Positions 57,165 through 64,000 of a DNA stretch of 64,000 nt are shown here, in pieces; within the stretch, counting starts at the first letter, position 1, and every line of letters starts with the position of its first letter. The DNA is from Paracoccus alkanivorans (GTDB lineage: Bacteria; Pseudomonadota; Alphaproteobacteria; Rhodobacterales; Rhodobacteraceae): NCBI RefSeq assembly GCF_003697785.1, contig NZ_QOKZ01000008.1:62001-126000 (forward strand). The letters are read 5' to 3'. The notes beneath the pieces were generated by a model. The model was not told the origin of the DNA. It searched no databases and saw only the letters and a list, made by a program, of their open reading frames with translations. A program made the translations under genes and the position numbers.

Positions 57165-57191
57165 TAGCCCCGGCCAAGTGCCGGGGCTTTT
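57165..57191 (+). terminator. intrinsic terminator of the atp operon
   Basis: AGCCCCGG pairs perfectly with CCGGGGCT around a 7-base loop, followed by TTTT. It is about 38 bp after atpC. Confidence 0.9.
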
Positions 57192-57255
57192 GCGTGAACC
57201 GTAACGTGCCTGTGCTTTTCCGGTGCCTTAAGGAAACCCGGAATGCCGTGGAATT

Positions 57256-57675
57256 TCAGCCTTCCTCTTCGGGAAAGGCCTTCTTGCAAGCCTGGACATA
57301 GGCCTTCGCCTGATCGGCCAGCTCGGCCTTGCGCGCGGCAAGACCGTCGCGCTTGCGGGATTCGGCTGCGGGATCGATGGGCACCCGGTAACGCTCGGTA
57401 TCCACGTAATCCCGCCAGCACGGGGTATAGGTGGCATGAACATTGCCGTCCTTGTCGCGATAGAAATCACGGCACTGCGTCAGCCTGTCGCGTATCACCT
57501 GCCGCTCTTCCCATGCATATCCTCGTGCCAGATTGCCCTCGACCTTTTCCAGCAGGCGGCTGACATTGCGATATTCCCGGGTATGCTTGCTGATACAGCG
57601 CTCTTGCGGTGTGCCGCAGGCCGCAAGCAGGAATGGCAGGGAGGCGATCAGGAAAAGGGCGGAGTTGCGTGGCAT
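57256..57675 (-). CDS. small lipoprotein of unknown function
   Basis: 139-residue lipoprotein with the signal ending in the lipobox LAAC (Cys about residue 20). The mature part is polar and has four cysteines (ERCISKHTREY, LTQCRDFYRD, YTPCWRDYV, VQACKKAF), fitting two disulfides in the periplasm. I do not recognise the family. ATG 57675 is preferred; an ATG at 57687 would lie inside an 8-bp inverted repeat and has no ribosome site. It is convergent with atpC and divergent from hemF. Confidence 0.75.
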   Translation of the reverse strand: MPRNSALFLIASLPFLLAACGTPQERCISKHTREYRNVSRLLEKVEGNLARGYAWEERQVIRDRLTQCRDFYRDKDGNVHATYTPCWRDYVDTERYRVPIDPAAESRKRDGLAARKAELADQAKAYVQACKKAFPEEEG

Positions 57676-57680
57676 GACCG

Positions 57681-57702
57681 GTCTCATTACAGCGAATGAG
57701 AC
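57681..57702. promoter_or_regulatory. perfect inverted repeat between lipoprotein and hemF
   Basis: GTCTCATT, 6 bases, AATGAGAC: an exact 8-bp inverted repeat in the short divergent gap, 6 bp from the lipoprotein start and 50 bp from hemF. It looks like a repressor operator or a small leader hairpin. Confidence 0.5.
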
Positions 57703-57751
57703 AATGCTAACCGCCCGGACATGGGTTTGACAATTCACTATCGAGGGTCAC

Positions 57752-58606
57752 ATGGACGATCAACGCCGCCGCGCCGCCGATTGGTTCCGCGAATTGCAGC
57801 AGCGGATCACGCAAGCCTTCGAGGCGCTGGAGGATCGCGGACCGGAAGATGCCGCCGCCGGCCGCTTCACGGTCAACCCGACCGAGCGCGGGGAAGGCGG
57901 CGGCGGGGGACTGATGGCGGTCATGCGCGGCGGGCGCGTCTTCGAGAAGGTCGGCGTGAACTGGTCCGAGGTCCATGGCACGCTGTCACCCAAGGCGCAA
58001 TCCGCGATGGCCGCGCGTGGTGTGCCGGGAATGGAAACCGATCCGCGTTTCTGGGCAAGCGGTATCAGCCTCGTGGCACATATGCAGAACCCTCATGCCC
58101 CCGCCGTCCACATGAACACCCGGATGTTCTGGACCCCGGGCGCATGGTGGTTCGGCGGTGGCTCTGACCTGAATCCCTGCATCGAATATCCCGAGGATAC
58201 CGCGCATTTCCATGATACACTTCGTGCCGCCTGCATGCCTCACGGCGCCGATTACTACGCGCGTTTCAAGGCATGGGCGGACGAATACTTCTACATTCCC
58301 CATCGCGGCCGCGCACGCGGTGTCGGCGGTATTTTCTACGACGATCTGAACAGCGGTGACTGGGAGGCCGATTTCGCCTTTACCCGGGCCGTGGGCGAGG
58401 CTTTCCTGCCCGCCTTCCTGCCCCTGGCCGAGAAACGCATGGCGCAGACATGGAGCGAAGCCGACCGGGAGGCGCAACTGATCCATCGCGGGCTCTATGC
58501 CGAATACAACCTGGTCTATGACCGGGGAACAAAATTCGGACTCGAGACCGGCCATAATCCCGATGCCGTGCTGATGAGCCTGCCGCCGCTTGCGAAATGG
58601 CCATAG
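57752..58606 (+). CDS. hemF: coproporphyrinogen III oxidase, aerobic
   Basis: 284-residue enzyme that decarboxylates coproporphyrinogen III to protoporphyrinogen IX with oxygen, in heme synthesis. The diagnostic segments are NPHAPAVHMNTRMF, WWFGGGSDLNPCIEY, and EYNLVYDRGTKFGLETGHNPDAVLMSLPP. The length is slightly short of the usual 300. A perfect inverted repeat sits upstream. It converges on an Lrp gene with a 1-bp gap. Confidence 0.97.
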   Translation: MDDQRRRAADWFRELQQRITQAFEALEDRGPEDAAAGRFTVNPTERGEGGGGGLMAVMRGGRVFEKVGVNWSEVHGTLSPKAQSAMAARGVPGMETDPRFWASGISLVAHMQNPHAPAVHMNTRMFWTPGAWWFGGGSDLNPCIEYPEDTAHFHDTLRAACMPHGADYYARFKAWADEYFYIPHRGRARGVGGIFYDDLNSGDWEADFAFTRAVGEAFLPAFLPLAEKRMAQTWSEADREAQLIHRGLYAEYNLVYDRGTKFGLETGHNPDAVLMSLPPLAKWP

Positions 58607-58607
58607 G

Positions 58608-59060
58608 TCAGGCCCGCTCGTCCTTGGGGCTGTCCATCACGACATGGGTGGTCATGGTAGCGATCCACGGAAAATTGCCCAGCACATCGGCGTGAAACTG
58701 TTTATAGGCGACCAGATCCGCGACCTCGACCCGAAGCAGGTATTCCACCGTGCCGGTGATGTTATGGCATTCGCGCACTGCGGGCGCGGCAAGGCATAGC
58801 TGTTCGAATGCCTTTTGCGTCCCGGTCGAGTGTTTCGACAACCCGACCGTAACATAGGCCGTAAAGCCCACGCCCCGCGCCTGCGGATTGATGATCGCCC
58901 GGTAACCCGAGATGATCCCGCGTCGCTCCAGATCCTGAACCCGGCGCAGGCAGGCAGAGGGCGACAGTCCGACCCGCGCCGCCAGTTCGGTATTGGGCAG
59001 GCGGCCATCGCGGCGCAGCTCGCGCAATATCCTGTCGTTGATATGATCTTCGATATGCAT
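58608..59060 (-). CDS. Lrp/AsnC family transcriptional regulator
   Basis: 150-residue regulator: helix-turn-helix at about 5-55 (NTELAARVGLSPSACLRRVQDLE) and a RAM effector domain from about 65 (AYVTVGLSKHSTG, then AVRECHNITGTVEYLLRVEVADL). It is divergent from a LysE-type exporter, the typical layout of an Lrp regulator with the amino-acid exporter it controls. Confidence 0.93.
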   Translation of the reverse strand: MHIEDHINDRILRELRRDGRLPNTELAARVGLSPSACLRRVQDLERRGIISGYRAIINPQARGVGFTAYVTVGLSKHSTGTQKAFEQLCLAAPAVRECHNITGTVEYLLRVEVADLVAYKQFHADVLGNFPWIATMTTHVVMDSPKDERA

Positions 59061-59099
59061 GGATTGTGTATAAACCTTTAGCGGAACCATCTTTGCATG

Positions 59100-59126
59100 A
59101 TAATTGCGCCTGTTTCGCGTTATTAT
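59100..59126. promoter_or_regulatory. imperfect AT-rich dyad between Lrp and LysE genes
   Basis: ATAATTGCG, then after 7 bases CGCGTTATTAT, an imperfect inverted repeat in the 90-bp divergent gap. Lrp-type operators are AT-rich and loosely symmetric, so this is a plausible site. Confidence 0.3.
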
Positions 59127-59150
59127 TGCGTCAATGAGCGGGGTGATGCA

Positions 59151-59744
59151 ATGAATACCGATCTGCTTCTGGCCCTTGCGGGCTTTGCCTTTGTGACCTC
59201 GGCCACGCCGGGACCCAACAACATGATGCTGATGGCCTCGGGCGCAAATTTCGGGGTCCGGCGGACGATACCGCATATGCTGGGCGTTGCATGGGGTTTC
59301 GCGCTGATGATCGTGCTGGTCGGGCTGGGGATCGACCGGCTGATCGCCGCGAACCCGGCGCTGGAATCCGCGCTGAAATGGATCAGCCTGGCCTATATGC
59401 TGTGGCTGGCATGGAAAATCGCCAATGCCGCCCCACCACAACAAGCGTCCGGGACACAGCAGGCACGTCCCTTCACCTTTCTGCAGGCTGCCGCCTTCCA
59501 ATGGGTGAACCCCAAGGCCTGGGCAATGGCATTGGGGGCGCTGTCGGCCTATGCGGCGGGGGTCGGCGGGGCGCTGGTCGTCGGAGCGGTCTTTGCGGTC
59601 ATCAACCTGTCCAGCGTGTCGATCTGGGCCATATCGGGGCAGGGGCTGCGCCGCCTTCTGACCACACCGGTGCGGCTGCGGCTGTTCAACATCACCATGG
59701 CGGTGCTGCTGGTGGCCTCGATGCTGCCGGTGCTGTGGAAATAG
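59151..59744 (+). CDS. LysE family amino-acid exporter
   Basis: 197-residue inner-membrane protein with about five to six TM segments. The N-terminal FAFVTSATPGPNNMMLMASGANFG is the LysE/RhtB signature. Likely substrates are amino acids such as lysine, homoserine or threonine, not told by sequence. ATG 59151 is chosen because the family begins there. It is divergent from the Lrp regulator. Confidence 0.93.
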   Translation: MNTDLLLALAGFAFVTSATPGPNNMMLMASGANFGVRRTIPHMLGVAWGFALMIVLVGLGIDRLIAANPALESALKWISLAYMLWLAWKIANAAPPQQASGTQQARPFTFLQAAAFQWVNPKAWAMALGALSAYAAGVGGALVVGAVFAVINLSSVSIWAISGQGLRRLLTTPVRLRLFNITMAVLLVASMLPVLWK

Positions 59745-59745
59745 G

Positions 59746-60888
59746 TCAGCGTTTCAGCGCGTGGCCCGCGCCATGCTGTTCCCATTCTCCATCCGGCACG
59801 ATCACCAGCTTGCCCAGGAAATCCGCTCCGCGCTCCACGAAAAGACGCTCGGCCTCGTGCAGTTCCGACAGCTTCATGGTCCCGGCCAGCACCGGGCGCA
59901 GCCGTCCTGCGCGGATCCATTCGATCAGTTGTTGCGCCTCGGCCCGGGTGCCATGCGAGACGCCGAAGATCTGCACCTGGTTCAGGTAGATCTGGGTCCA
60001 GAGGACTTGCGTCACATTGCCCGCCGAAGCCCCGGCGATGGCCAGACGTGGAGGAGTCCTGCGCGCGCCCAGGTCACGGCACATCGCGTCGATCAGCCCC
60101 GGAGTGATGTCTCCGCCAACCAGATCCATTACCGCGTCGACGATACGTCCGCCGGTCGCCCACGTGATATCGGCAGGCCAGTCCGTCACCTGCTTGCGGT
60201 CGATCACCGTCTCTGCCCCGAGGGCGCGCAGTGCCTCGGCCTTGCCGGGACCCGAGACCGCATGCGGCACCGCCCCGATCACCCGGCAAAGCTGGATCAG
60301 CGCCGTGCCGACCCCGCCAGACGCGCCGGTGATCAGGACATGCTCGCCCTCGCGTATCCCGGCAGAGGTCAGCATGTGATAGCCCGTCTGCCAAGAACAC
60401 ATGCCAAGGCTGGCAAGTTCCGCATCCGAAAGATCGGGATTCGGGACATGATGGACCTGATCGGACGGGAAAACACCGTATTCGGCAAAGCCGCCATCCG
60501 CGCCATGACCGTAATAATCCGGCGTCAGGTTCAGATGCGGGTCGTCGCCGCGATAAATGTTGAAATCCAGCAGGCAGCGCTCGCCGATCCGCGTGGGCGG
60601 CACGCCCTCGCCTACGGCCACCACATGGCCCACGACATCCGCCCCCTGGATACGCGGAAATCGCAGCGTTTCGCCTGCCATCCGGAAACTGGTCGCCTCG
60701 CCGGTTTCATGCGTGGCGTAAAGCCCCTCGCGGACCTTGCGGTCGGTATTGTTCTTGGCGGTGGCGGTGATGCGCAGCAATACCTCGCCCGGTCCCGGGT
60801 GCGGCACCGGGATATCGGTCCGCCATTCCAGGGCATCGATCCCGCCGTGACCTGTCAGAACCATTGCGCGCATATATTGTGGAATCAT
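59746..60888 (-). CDS. medium-chain dehydrogenase/reductase (quinone oxidoreductase-like)
   Basis: 380-residue MDR oxidoreductase. GADVVGHVVAVGEGV takes the place of the zinc GHE motif, so the catalytic zinc site is altered and no four-cysteine structural zinc site is seen. The Rossmann part is LITGASGGVGTALIQL at about 190-205. A quinone oxidoreductase-type or alcohol dehydrogenase role is possible. The second ATG (60888) is preferred because GGAG lies 7 bases upstream, but only 1 base before the first. It ends 1 bp from the convergent LysE gene. Confidence 0.82.
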   Translation of the reverse strand: MIPQYMRAMVLTGHGGIDALEWRTDIPVPHPGPGEVLLRITATAKNNTDRKVREGLYATHETGEATSFRMAGETLRFPRIQGADVVGHVVAVGEGVPPTRIGERCLLDFNIYRGDDPHLNLTPDYYGHGADGGFAEYGVFPSDQVHHVPNPDLSDAELASLGMCSWQTGYHMLTSAGIREGEHVLITGASGGVGTALIQLCRVIGAVPHAVSGPGKAEALRALGAETVIDRKQVTDWPADITWATGGRIVDAVMDLVGGDITPGLIDAMCRDLGARRTPPRLAIAGASAGNVTQVLWTQIYLNQVQIFGVSHGTRAEAQQLIEWIRAGRLRPVLAGTMKLSELHEAERLFVERGADFLGKLVIVPDGEWEQHGAGHALKR

Positions 60889-60967
60889 GATCATGCTCCT
60901 TTTTCAACGCGGTCCCGATGGTGACAATGCCGGTCCTTCGGGGAAAGAGAACCGGCCGTGACAAGCA

Positions 60968-60988
60968 GGGCCGCGCAATCGGCGGCCC
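60968..60988 (-). terminator. hairpin after gnd
   Basis: GGGCCGC pairs perfectly with GCGGCCC around a 7-base loop, 14 bp past the gnd stop on the minus strand. A second stem GCCGGT/ACCGGC lies at 60929-60956. Both lack a strong T-run, so the call is moderate. Confidence 0.45.
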
Positions 60989-61002
60989 CGCGCAAACGCC
61001 CG

Positions 61003-62397
61003 TTATGCGCCCCAGGGCCCGTGCGGATCGTCGCGCCCGTCGAGCCGTTCGAACCCATGCGCGCCAAAGAAATCGCGCTGCGCCTGGATCATGTTGGCGG
61101 TGCCGCGCGCCGTGCGCATCATGTCGAACCATGTCAGGCCCTGCGCCAGCGCGGGCAGCGGGTGGCCCTGTGCCAGCCCCTCTGACACGACCCGGCGCAG
61201 AGCGGGCAGGGCCTCTTCGATGCGCGAGGCGAAGCCGGGCGCCATGATCAGGTTACGCCCGGGATTCTCGGTCAGCGCCTCGGCCATGTCGTTCAGCATC
61301 GTCGAGCGGATGATGCAGCCGGCGCGCCAGACGCGGGCGATATCGGGCAGGGGCAGGGACCAGCCGAATGCTTCGGAAGCTGCCGAGATCATCGCGAAGC
61401 CTTGCGCATAGCACAGGATCTTGCCCGCGATCAGGGCGCGTTCCAGCAGGTCCTCGTCAAGATCGCAAGGCTGGGGGGCGGGGCCGAAGCGTTCCTCGGC
61501 TGCCTTCCGCTCTGCAAGCCGGGCCGAGACGTTGCGCGCCATCACGGCGGCCTCGATCACCGGGATAGGGGCGGCAAGATGCTGCGCCTCGATGGCGGTC
61601 CAGCGGCCGGTGCCCTTCTGGCCGGCGCGGTCGAGGATCACGTCGAGCATCGGCTGGCCGGAATGCGGATCCGGGGCGTGCGCGACCTTGCCCGAGATCT
61701 CGATCAGGTAGGATTGCAGCGGGCCGTCATTCCAGCGCTCGAAAATCCCGGCGATGCGGTCGGCGGGCAGACCCATGCCGTCGCGCATCAGGCCGTAGAT
61801 CTCGGCGATCATCTGCATATCGGCATATTCGATGCCGTTATGGACCGCCTTGACGAAATGCCCGGCCCCGGCCTCGCCCATGCGGGTGGCGCAGGGGGTG
61901 CCGTCCTCGGCCCTGGCGGCGATGGCGGTCAGGATCGGGGCGATGCGGTCCCAGTCCTGCTGCGCGCCGCCGCCCATGATCGAGGGGCCGTGCCGCGCGC
62001 CATCCTCGCCGCCAGAGACGCCCACGCCCAGAAAGCGCATCGGCAGGCCGGCCTCGGCGCGGCGGTTGGTGTCGTGGAAATTGGCATTGCCCGCATCGAT
62101 CACCAGGTCCTGCGGGTCGAGCAGCGGCGCCAATGCCTCGATCTGCTGATCCACCGGGCTACCCGCCGGCACCATCAGGATGATCGCGCGGGGAGGTTTG
62201 ATCGCGGCGACCAGTTCCTCAAGGCTTTCCGTCGGGATCACGCGGGTGGCGAGTTCGCCCGCCCCGGCATGGAAATCGCGCGTCACCTGCGCGGTGCGGT
62301 TATAGACCGCGATGGGAAAGCCCTTCTCCGCGATATTCAGCGCCAGCGCCGATCCCATGGTTCCAAGCCCGATCAGCCCGATATCCGCCTCTGCCAT
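61003..62397 (-). CDS. gnd: 6-phosphogluconate dehydrogenase, decarboxylating
   Basis: 464-residue enzyme oxidising 6-phosphogluconate to ribulose 5-phosphate, CO2 and NADPH in the oxidative pentose phosphate pathway. The nucleotide-binding GLIGLGTMGSALALN is at about 6-20, then the substrate region GVSGGEDGARHGPSIMGGG and VKAVHNGIEYADMQMI. ATG 62397 follows AAAGG; an alternative ATG at 62415 is 6 codons upstream. A GntR regulator lies just upstream on the same strand. Confidence 0.96.
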   Translation of the reverse strand: MAEADIGLIGLGTMGSALALNIAEKGFPIAVYNRTAQVTRDFHAGAGELATRVIPTESLEELVAAIKPPRAIILMVPAGSPVDQQIEALAPLLDPQDLVIDAGNANFHDTNRRAEAGLPMRFLGVGVSGGEDGARHGPSIMGGGAQQDWDRIAPILTAIAARAEDGTPCATRMGEAGAGHFVKAVHNGIEYADMQMIAEIYGLMRDGMGLPADRIAGIFERWNDGPLQSYLIEISGKVAHAPDPHSGQPMLDVILDRAGQKGTGRWTAIEAQHLAAPIPVIEAAVMARNVSARLAERKAAEERFGPAPQPCDLDEDLLERALIAGKILCYAQGFAMISAASEAFGWSLPLPDIARVWRAGCIIRSTMLNDMAEALTENPGRNLIMAPGFASRIEEALPALRRVVSEGLAQGHPLPALAQGLTWFDMMRTARGTANMIQAQRDFFGAHGFERLDGRDDPHGPWGA

Positions 62398-62452
62398 GAT
62401 GTTTTCGCCTTTCATCGTGATATCTGTATCCCCGGCGGTTTCGCCCGTTTGC

Positions 62453-63097
62453 TCATGCCGCCGTCAGGTGCCGCAATCCATGGGTCACATCGGCGCGGAT
62501 GGCAAGGCGCAGGGCGGGTTCGTCCCCGGCGCGCAGCGCCGCCAGGATCATCCGGTGATGGCGGGGCGGCTCGTTTCGGCGGACGCGGCCGTAAAGCTGC
62601 CGCATCGTCGGGCCGAGCTGCAGCCAGATCGTTTCCAGCATGGCCAGCATCAGCGGCGCCTGCGCCCGCAGGTAAAGCATCCGGTGAAAATCCAGGTTGC
62701 AGCGGATATAGCCGACCGCATCGTGACGCTCGACCGCGTCACCGATCTGCGCATTCACCGTGGCCAGCCGGTCGATCAATGCGAAATGGGCGCGGGGCAG
62801 GGCGCGGGCAGCCAGTTCCGGCTCGATCAGGGCGCGCATGGCGGCCAGTTCCTCGATCCGCTCATCCGACAGTTCCGGCGTGGAGATCCGGCCCGAGCCC
62901 GACAGGGTCAGCGCCCCCTCGGCCACCAGCCGCCGCACGGCCTCGCGCGCGGGGGTCATCGACATGTGATATTCGCGCGCCAGTCCACGCAGCGTCATCG
63001 CATGGCCGGGCGGCAGTTCCCCCAGCATGATGCGGCTGCGAAGGCTGCGGTAAAGCCGTTCATGCGCGGCGGGATCGGCGGGGCGGGCGGAATTCAT
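62453..63097 (-). CDS. GntR family transcriptional regulator (FadR/FCD subgroup)
   Basis: 214-residue regulator. Winged helix-turn-helix at about 12-70 (LRSRIMLGELPPGHAMTLRGLAREY, MSMTPAREAVRRLVAEG), then an FCD-type helical effector domain with metal-binding-like residues (DLDFHRMLY form NLDFHRMLY). It lies about 55 bp upstream of gnd. A link to gluconate or hexuronate metabolism is possible but not shown. Confidence 0.9.
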   Translation of the reverse strand: MNSARPADPAAHERLYRSLRSRIMLGELPPGHAMTLRGLAREYHMSMTPAREAVRRLVAEGALTLSGSGRISTPELSDERIEELAAMRALIEPELAARALPRAHFALIDRLATVNAQIGDAVERHDAVGYIRCNLDFHRMLYLRAQAPLMLAMLETIWLQLGPTMRQLYGRVRRNEPPRHHRMILAALRAGDEPALRLAIRADVTHGLRHLTAA

Positions 63098-63128
63098 GGC
63101 CGATATGTGATCACAAGCACCCGCCCCG

Positions 63129-63815
63129 TCAATCGCGGAATTGCCATGCCAGCAATTCATTGCCGTGCCGGCGCAGCCAGTCGCGATATGGCTTGTGGCC
63201 GGGCATCAATGCCTCGACCTGCGCCCAGAAGCGTGGCGAGTGATCCATATGCGCCAGATGCGCGACCTCGTGGGCGGCGACATAGGTCAGCACTCCGGGC
63301 GGTGCCATGGCCAGCCGCCAGGAAAACATCAGCCGCCCATCGGAGGTGCAACTTCCCCATCGGGACCGGGTGTCGCGCAAGGTGATCGCGCGGTATTCGC
63401 GCCCGAGATCCGCGGCGAAACCGTCGCAGGCGCTGTGCAGGCGCTGCAGGGCCAGGTGCCTCAGGAATGCCTGTATGACAGGCGCGGCGGGCCGGTTCCC
63501 GGGGATCAGCAGGGAGTTACCCTCTATCCGGGCACCGCGTATCGGAAAGGGCGTGACCCGCATCGGGCGCCCCTCGACGGGCAACAGCACTCCGGCATCG
63601 ACAGGCTGCGCCACGATCTGGCGGGAGGTGGCCCGGCGCAGCCATTCGGCCTGCGCTTCGGCAAAGGCGCGGCCCTCGCTCAGGCTGACCCGGCGCGGCA
63701 ATGTCAGCACCGGATCTCCGCCTGCGCGGGGCACGCGCAGGGTCATCCGCCGCGCCCGCGCCGAACGGCGCAACGCGATACGGAAGCCGCTGGAGGTCGT
63801 GATGGTCTCGGTCAC
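63129..63815 (-). CDS. YgjP-type metallopeptidase domain protein (DUF45)
   Basis: 228-residue soluble protein. The zinc motif is in YVAAHEVAHLAHMDHSPRFWAQVEALMP (HExxH plus downstream His), preceded by WGSCTSDGRLMFSWRLAMAP, the YgjP/WLM signature. Substrates are not known. An in-frame start near 63815 is used; the protein begins TETITTSSGFRIALRRSARARR, which is normal for the family. It diverges from the FYDLN gene. Confidence 0.88.
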   Translation of the reverse strand: MTETITTSSGFRIALRRSARARRMTLRVPRAGGDPVLTLPRRVSLSEGRAFAEAQAEWLRRATSRQIVAQPVDAGVLLPVEGRPMRVTPFPIRGARIEGNSLLIPGNRPAAPVIQAFLRHLALQRLHSACDGFAADLGREYRAITLRDTRSRWGSCTSDGRLMFSWRLAMAPPGVLTYVAAHEVAHLAHMDHSPRFWAQVEALMPGHKPYRDWLRRHGNELLAWQFRD

Positions 63816-63919
63816 CGCAACTGCCTCATACCCGCGGTCAAGAAGAAAGCCTTTGACACCCCCCGGACCTTGTGGCAGGGGATCGCGAAATTCCCTAATC
63901 GCGGCGGAAGGAGATTACC

Positions 63920-64000
63920 ATGCCCAAAGAGGAATGGGGCACGAAACGCCTGTGCCCGCATTGTGCGACCCGGTTCTATGACCTGAACAACGATCCGATG
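63920..64000 (+). CDS. FYDLN acid-domain protein (TIGR02300 family), N-terminal fragment
   Basis: The first 27 residues of a gene that runs past the window end. The sequence KRLCPHCATRFYDLNNDP is the exact signature of the TIGR02300 FYDLN family of alphaproteobacteria, with a CPHC zinc-ribbon-like pair and usually an acidic tail. The function is unknown. AAGGAG lies about 6 bases before the ATG. Confidence 0.9.
   Translation, partial: MPKEEWGTKRLCPHCATRFYDLNNDPM

Overview
The window reads as a chromosomal segment of a high-GC alphaproteobacterium of the Rhodobacteraceae, most like Paracoccus or a close relative. The main pointers are a separate five-gene atpHAGDC operon, the polyol (smo/mtlK) ABC operon, a FYDLN-acid domain gene, the DUF6477/DUF6456 pair and a Rhodobacteraceae-style intergenic repeat. 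The genus is inferred by eye. I see no rRNA, tRNA, CRISPR array, insertion sequence or prophage, and coding density is high.

Layout. 1-4.8 kb: truncated mmsA with a divergent LysR gene, a CBS-domain protein, coaD, folD with a chorismate mutase, and an Ohr/OsmC peroxidase. 4.85-15.06 kb: a minus-strand envelope block, ybgC, sulfotransferase-like gene, tolQ-tolR-tolA-tolB-pal-cpoB, tilS and ftsH. 15.2-18.6 kb: a small exported protein bounded by two terminators, a LysR gene, an unknown gene and a CoA-transferase pair. 18.75-24.56 kb: a polyamine-type ABC operon with two paralogous binding proteins in tandem. 24.6-30.0 kb: an overlapping minus-strand housekeeping chain (dacC-type, tmk, holB, tatD, phnP-like, AEC carrier).

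30.3-37.9 kb: a polyol operon (HAD phosphatase, SorC regulator, binding protein, two permeases, ATPase, mannitol dehydrogenase). 38.2-42.3 kb: a HerA-like ATPase, DUF6477, DUF6456 and OxyR. 42.4-47.5 kb: an MliC-like lysozyme inhibitor, a deacetylase-family amidohydrolase, DUF924, pirin, a fused VOC dioxygenase/alpha-beta hydrolase and a GNAT protein. 47.7-51.9 kb: clpA, gloB and a methyltransferase. 51.9-57.1 kb: atpHAGDC. 57.2-64.0 kb: a lipoprotein, hemF, Lrp/LysE, an MDR oxidoreductase, gnd with a GntR gene, a YgjP-type metallopeptidase and the start of a FYDLN gene.

Most of the window is core metabolism. The less explained parts are a four-copy hairpin-plus-core intergenic repeat, the dioxygenase-hydrolase fusion beside pirin, the tandem binding proteins separated by hairpins, the DUF6477/DUF6456/OxyR neighbourhood, and several operator-like symmetric sites in divergent intergenic regions. 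I found no clear defence or mobile system.
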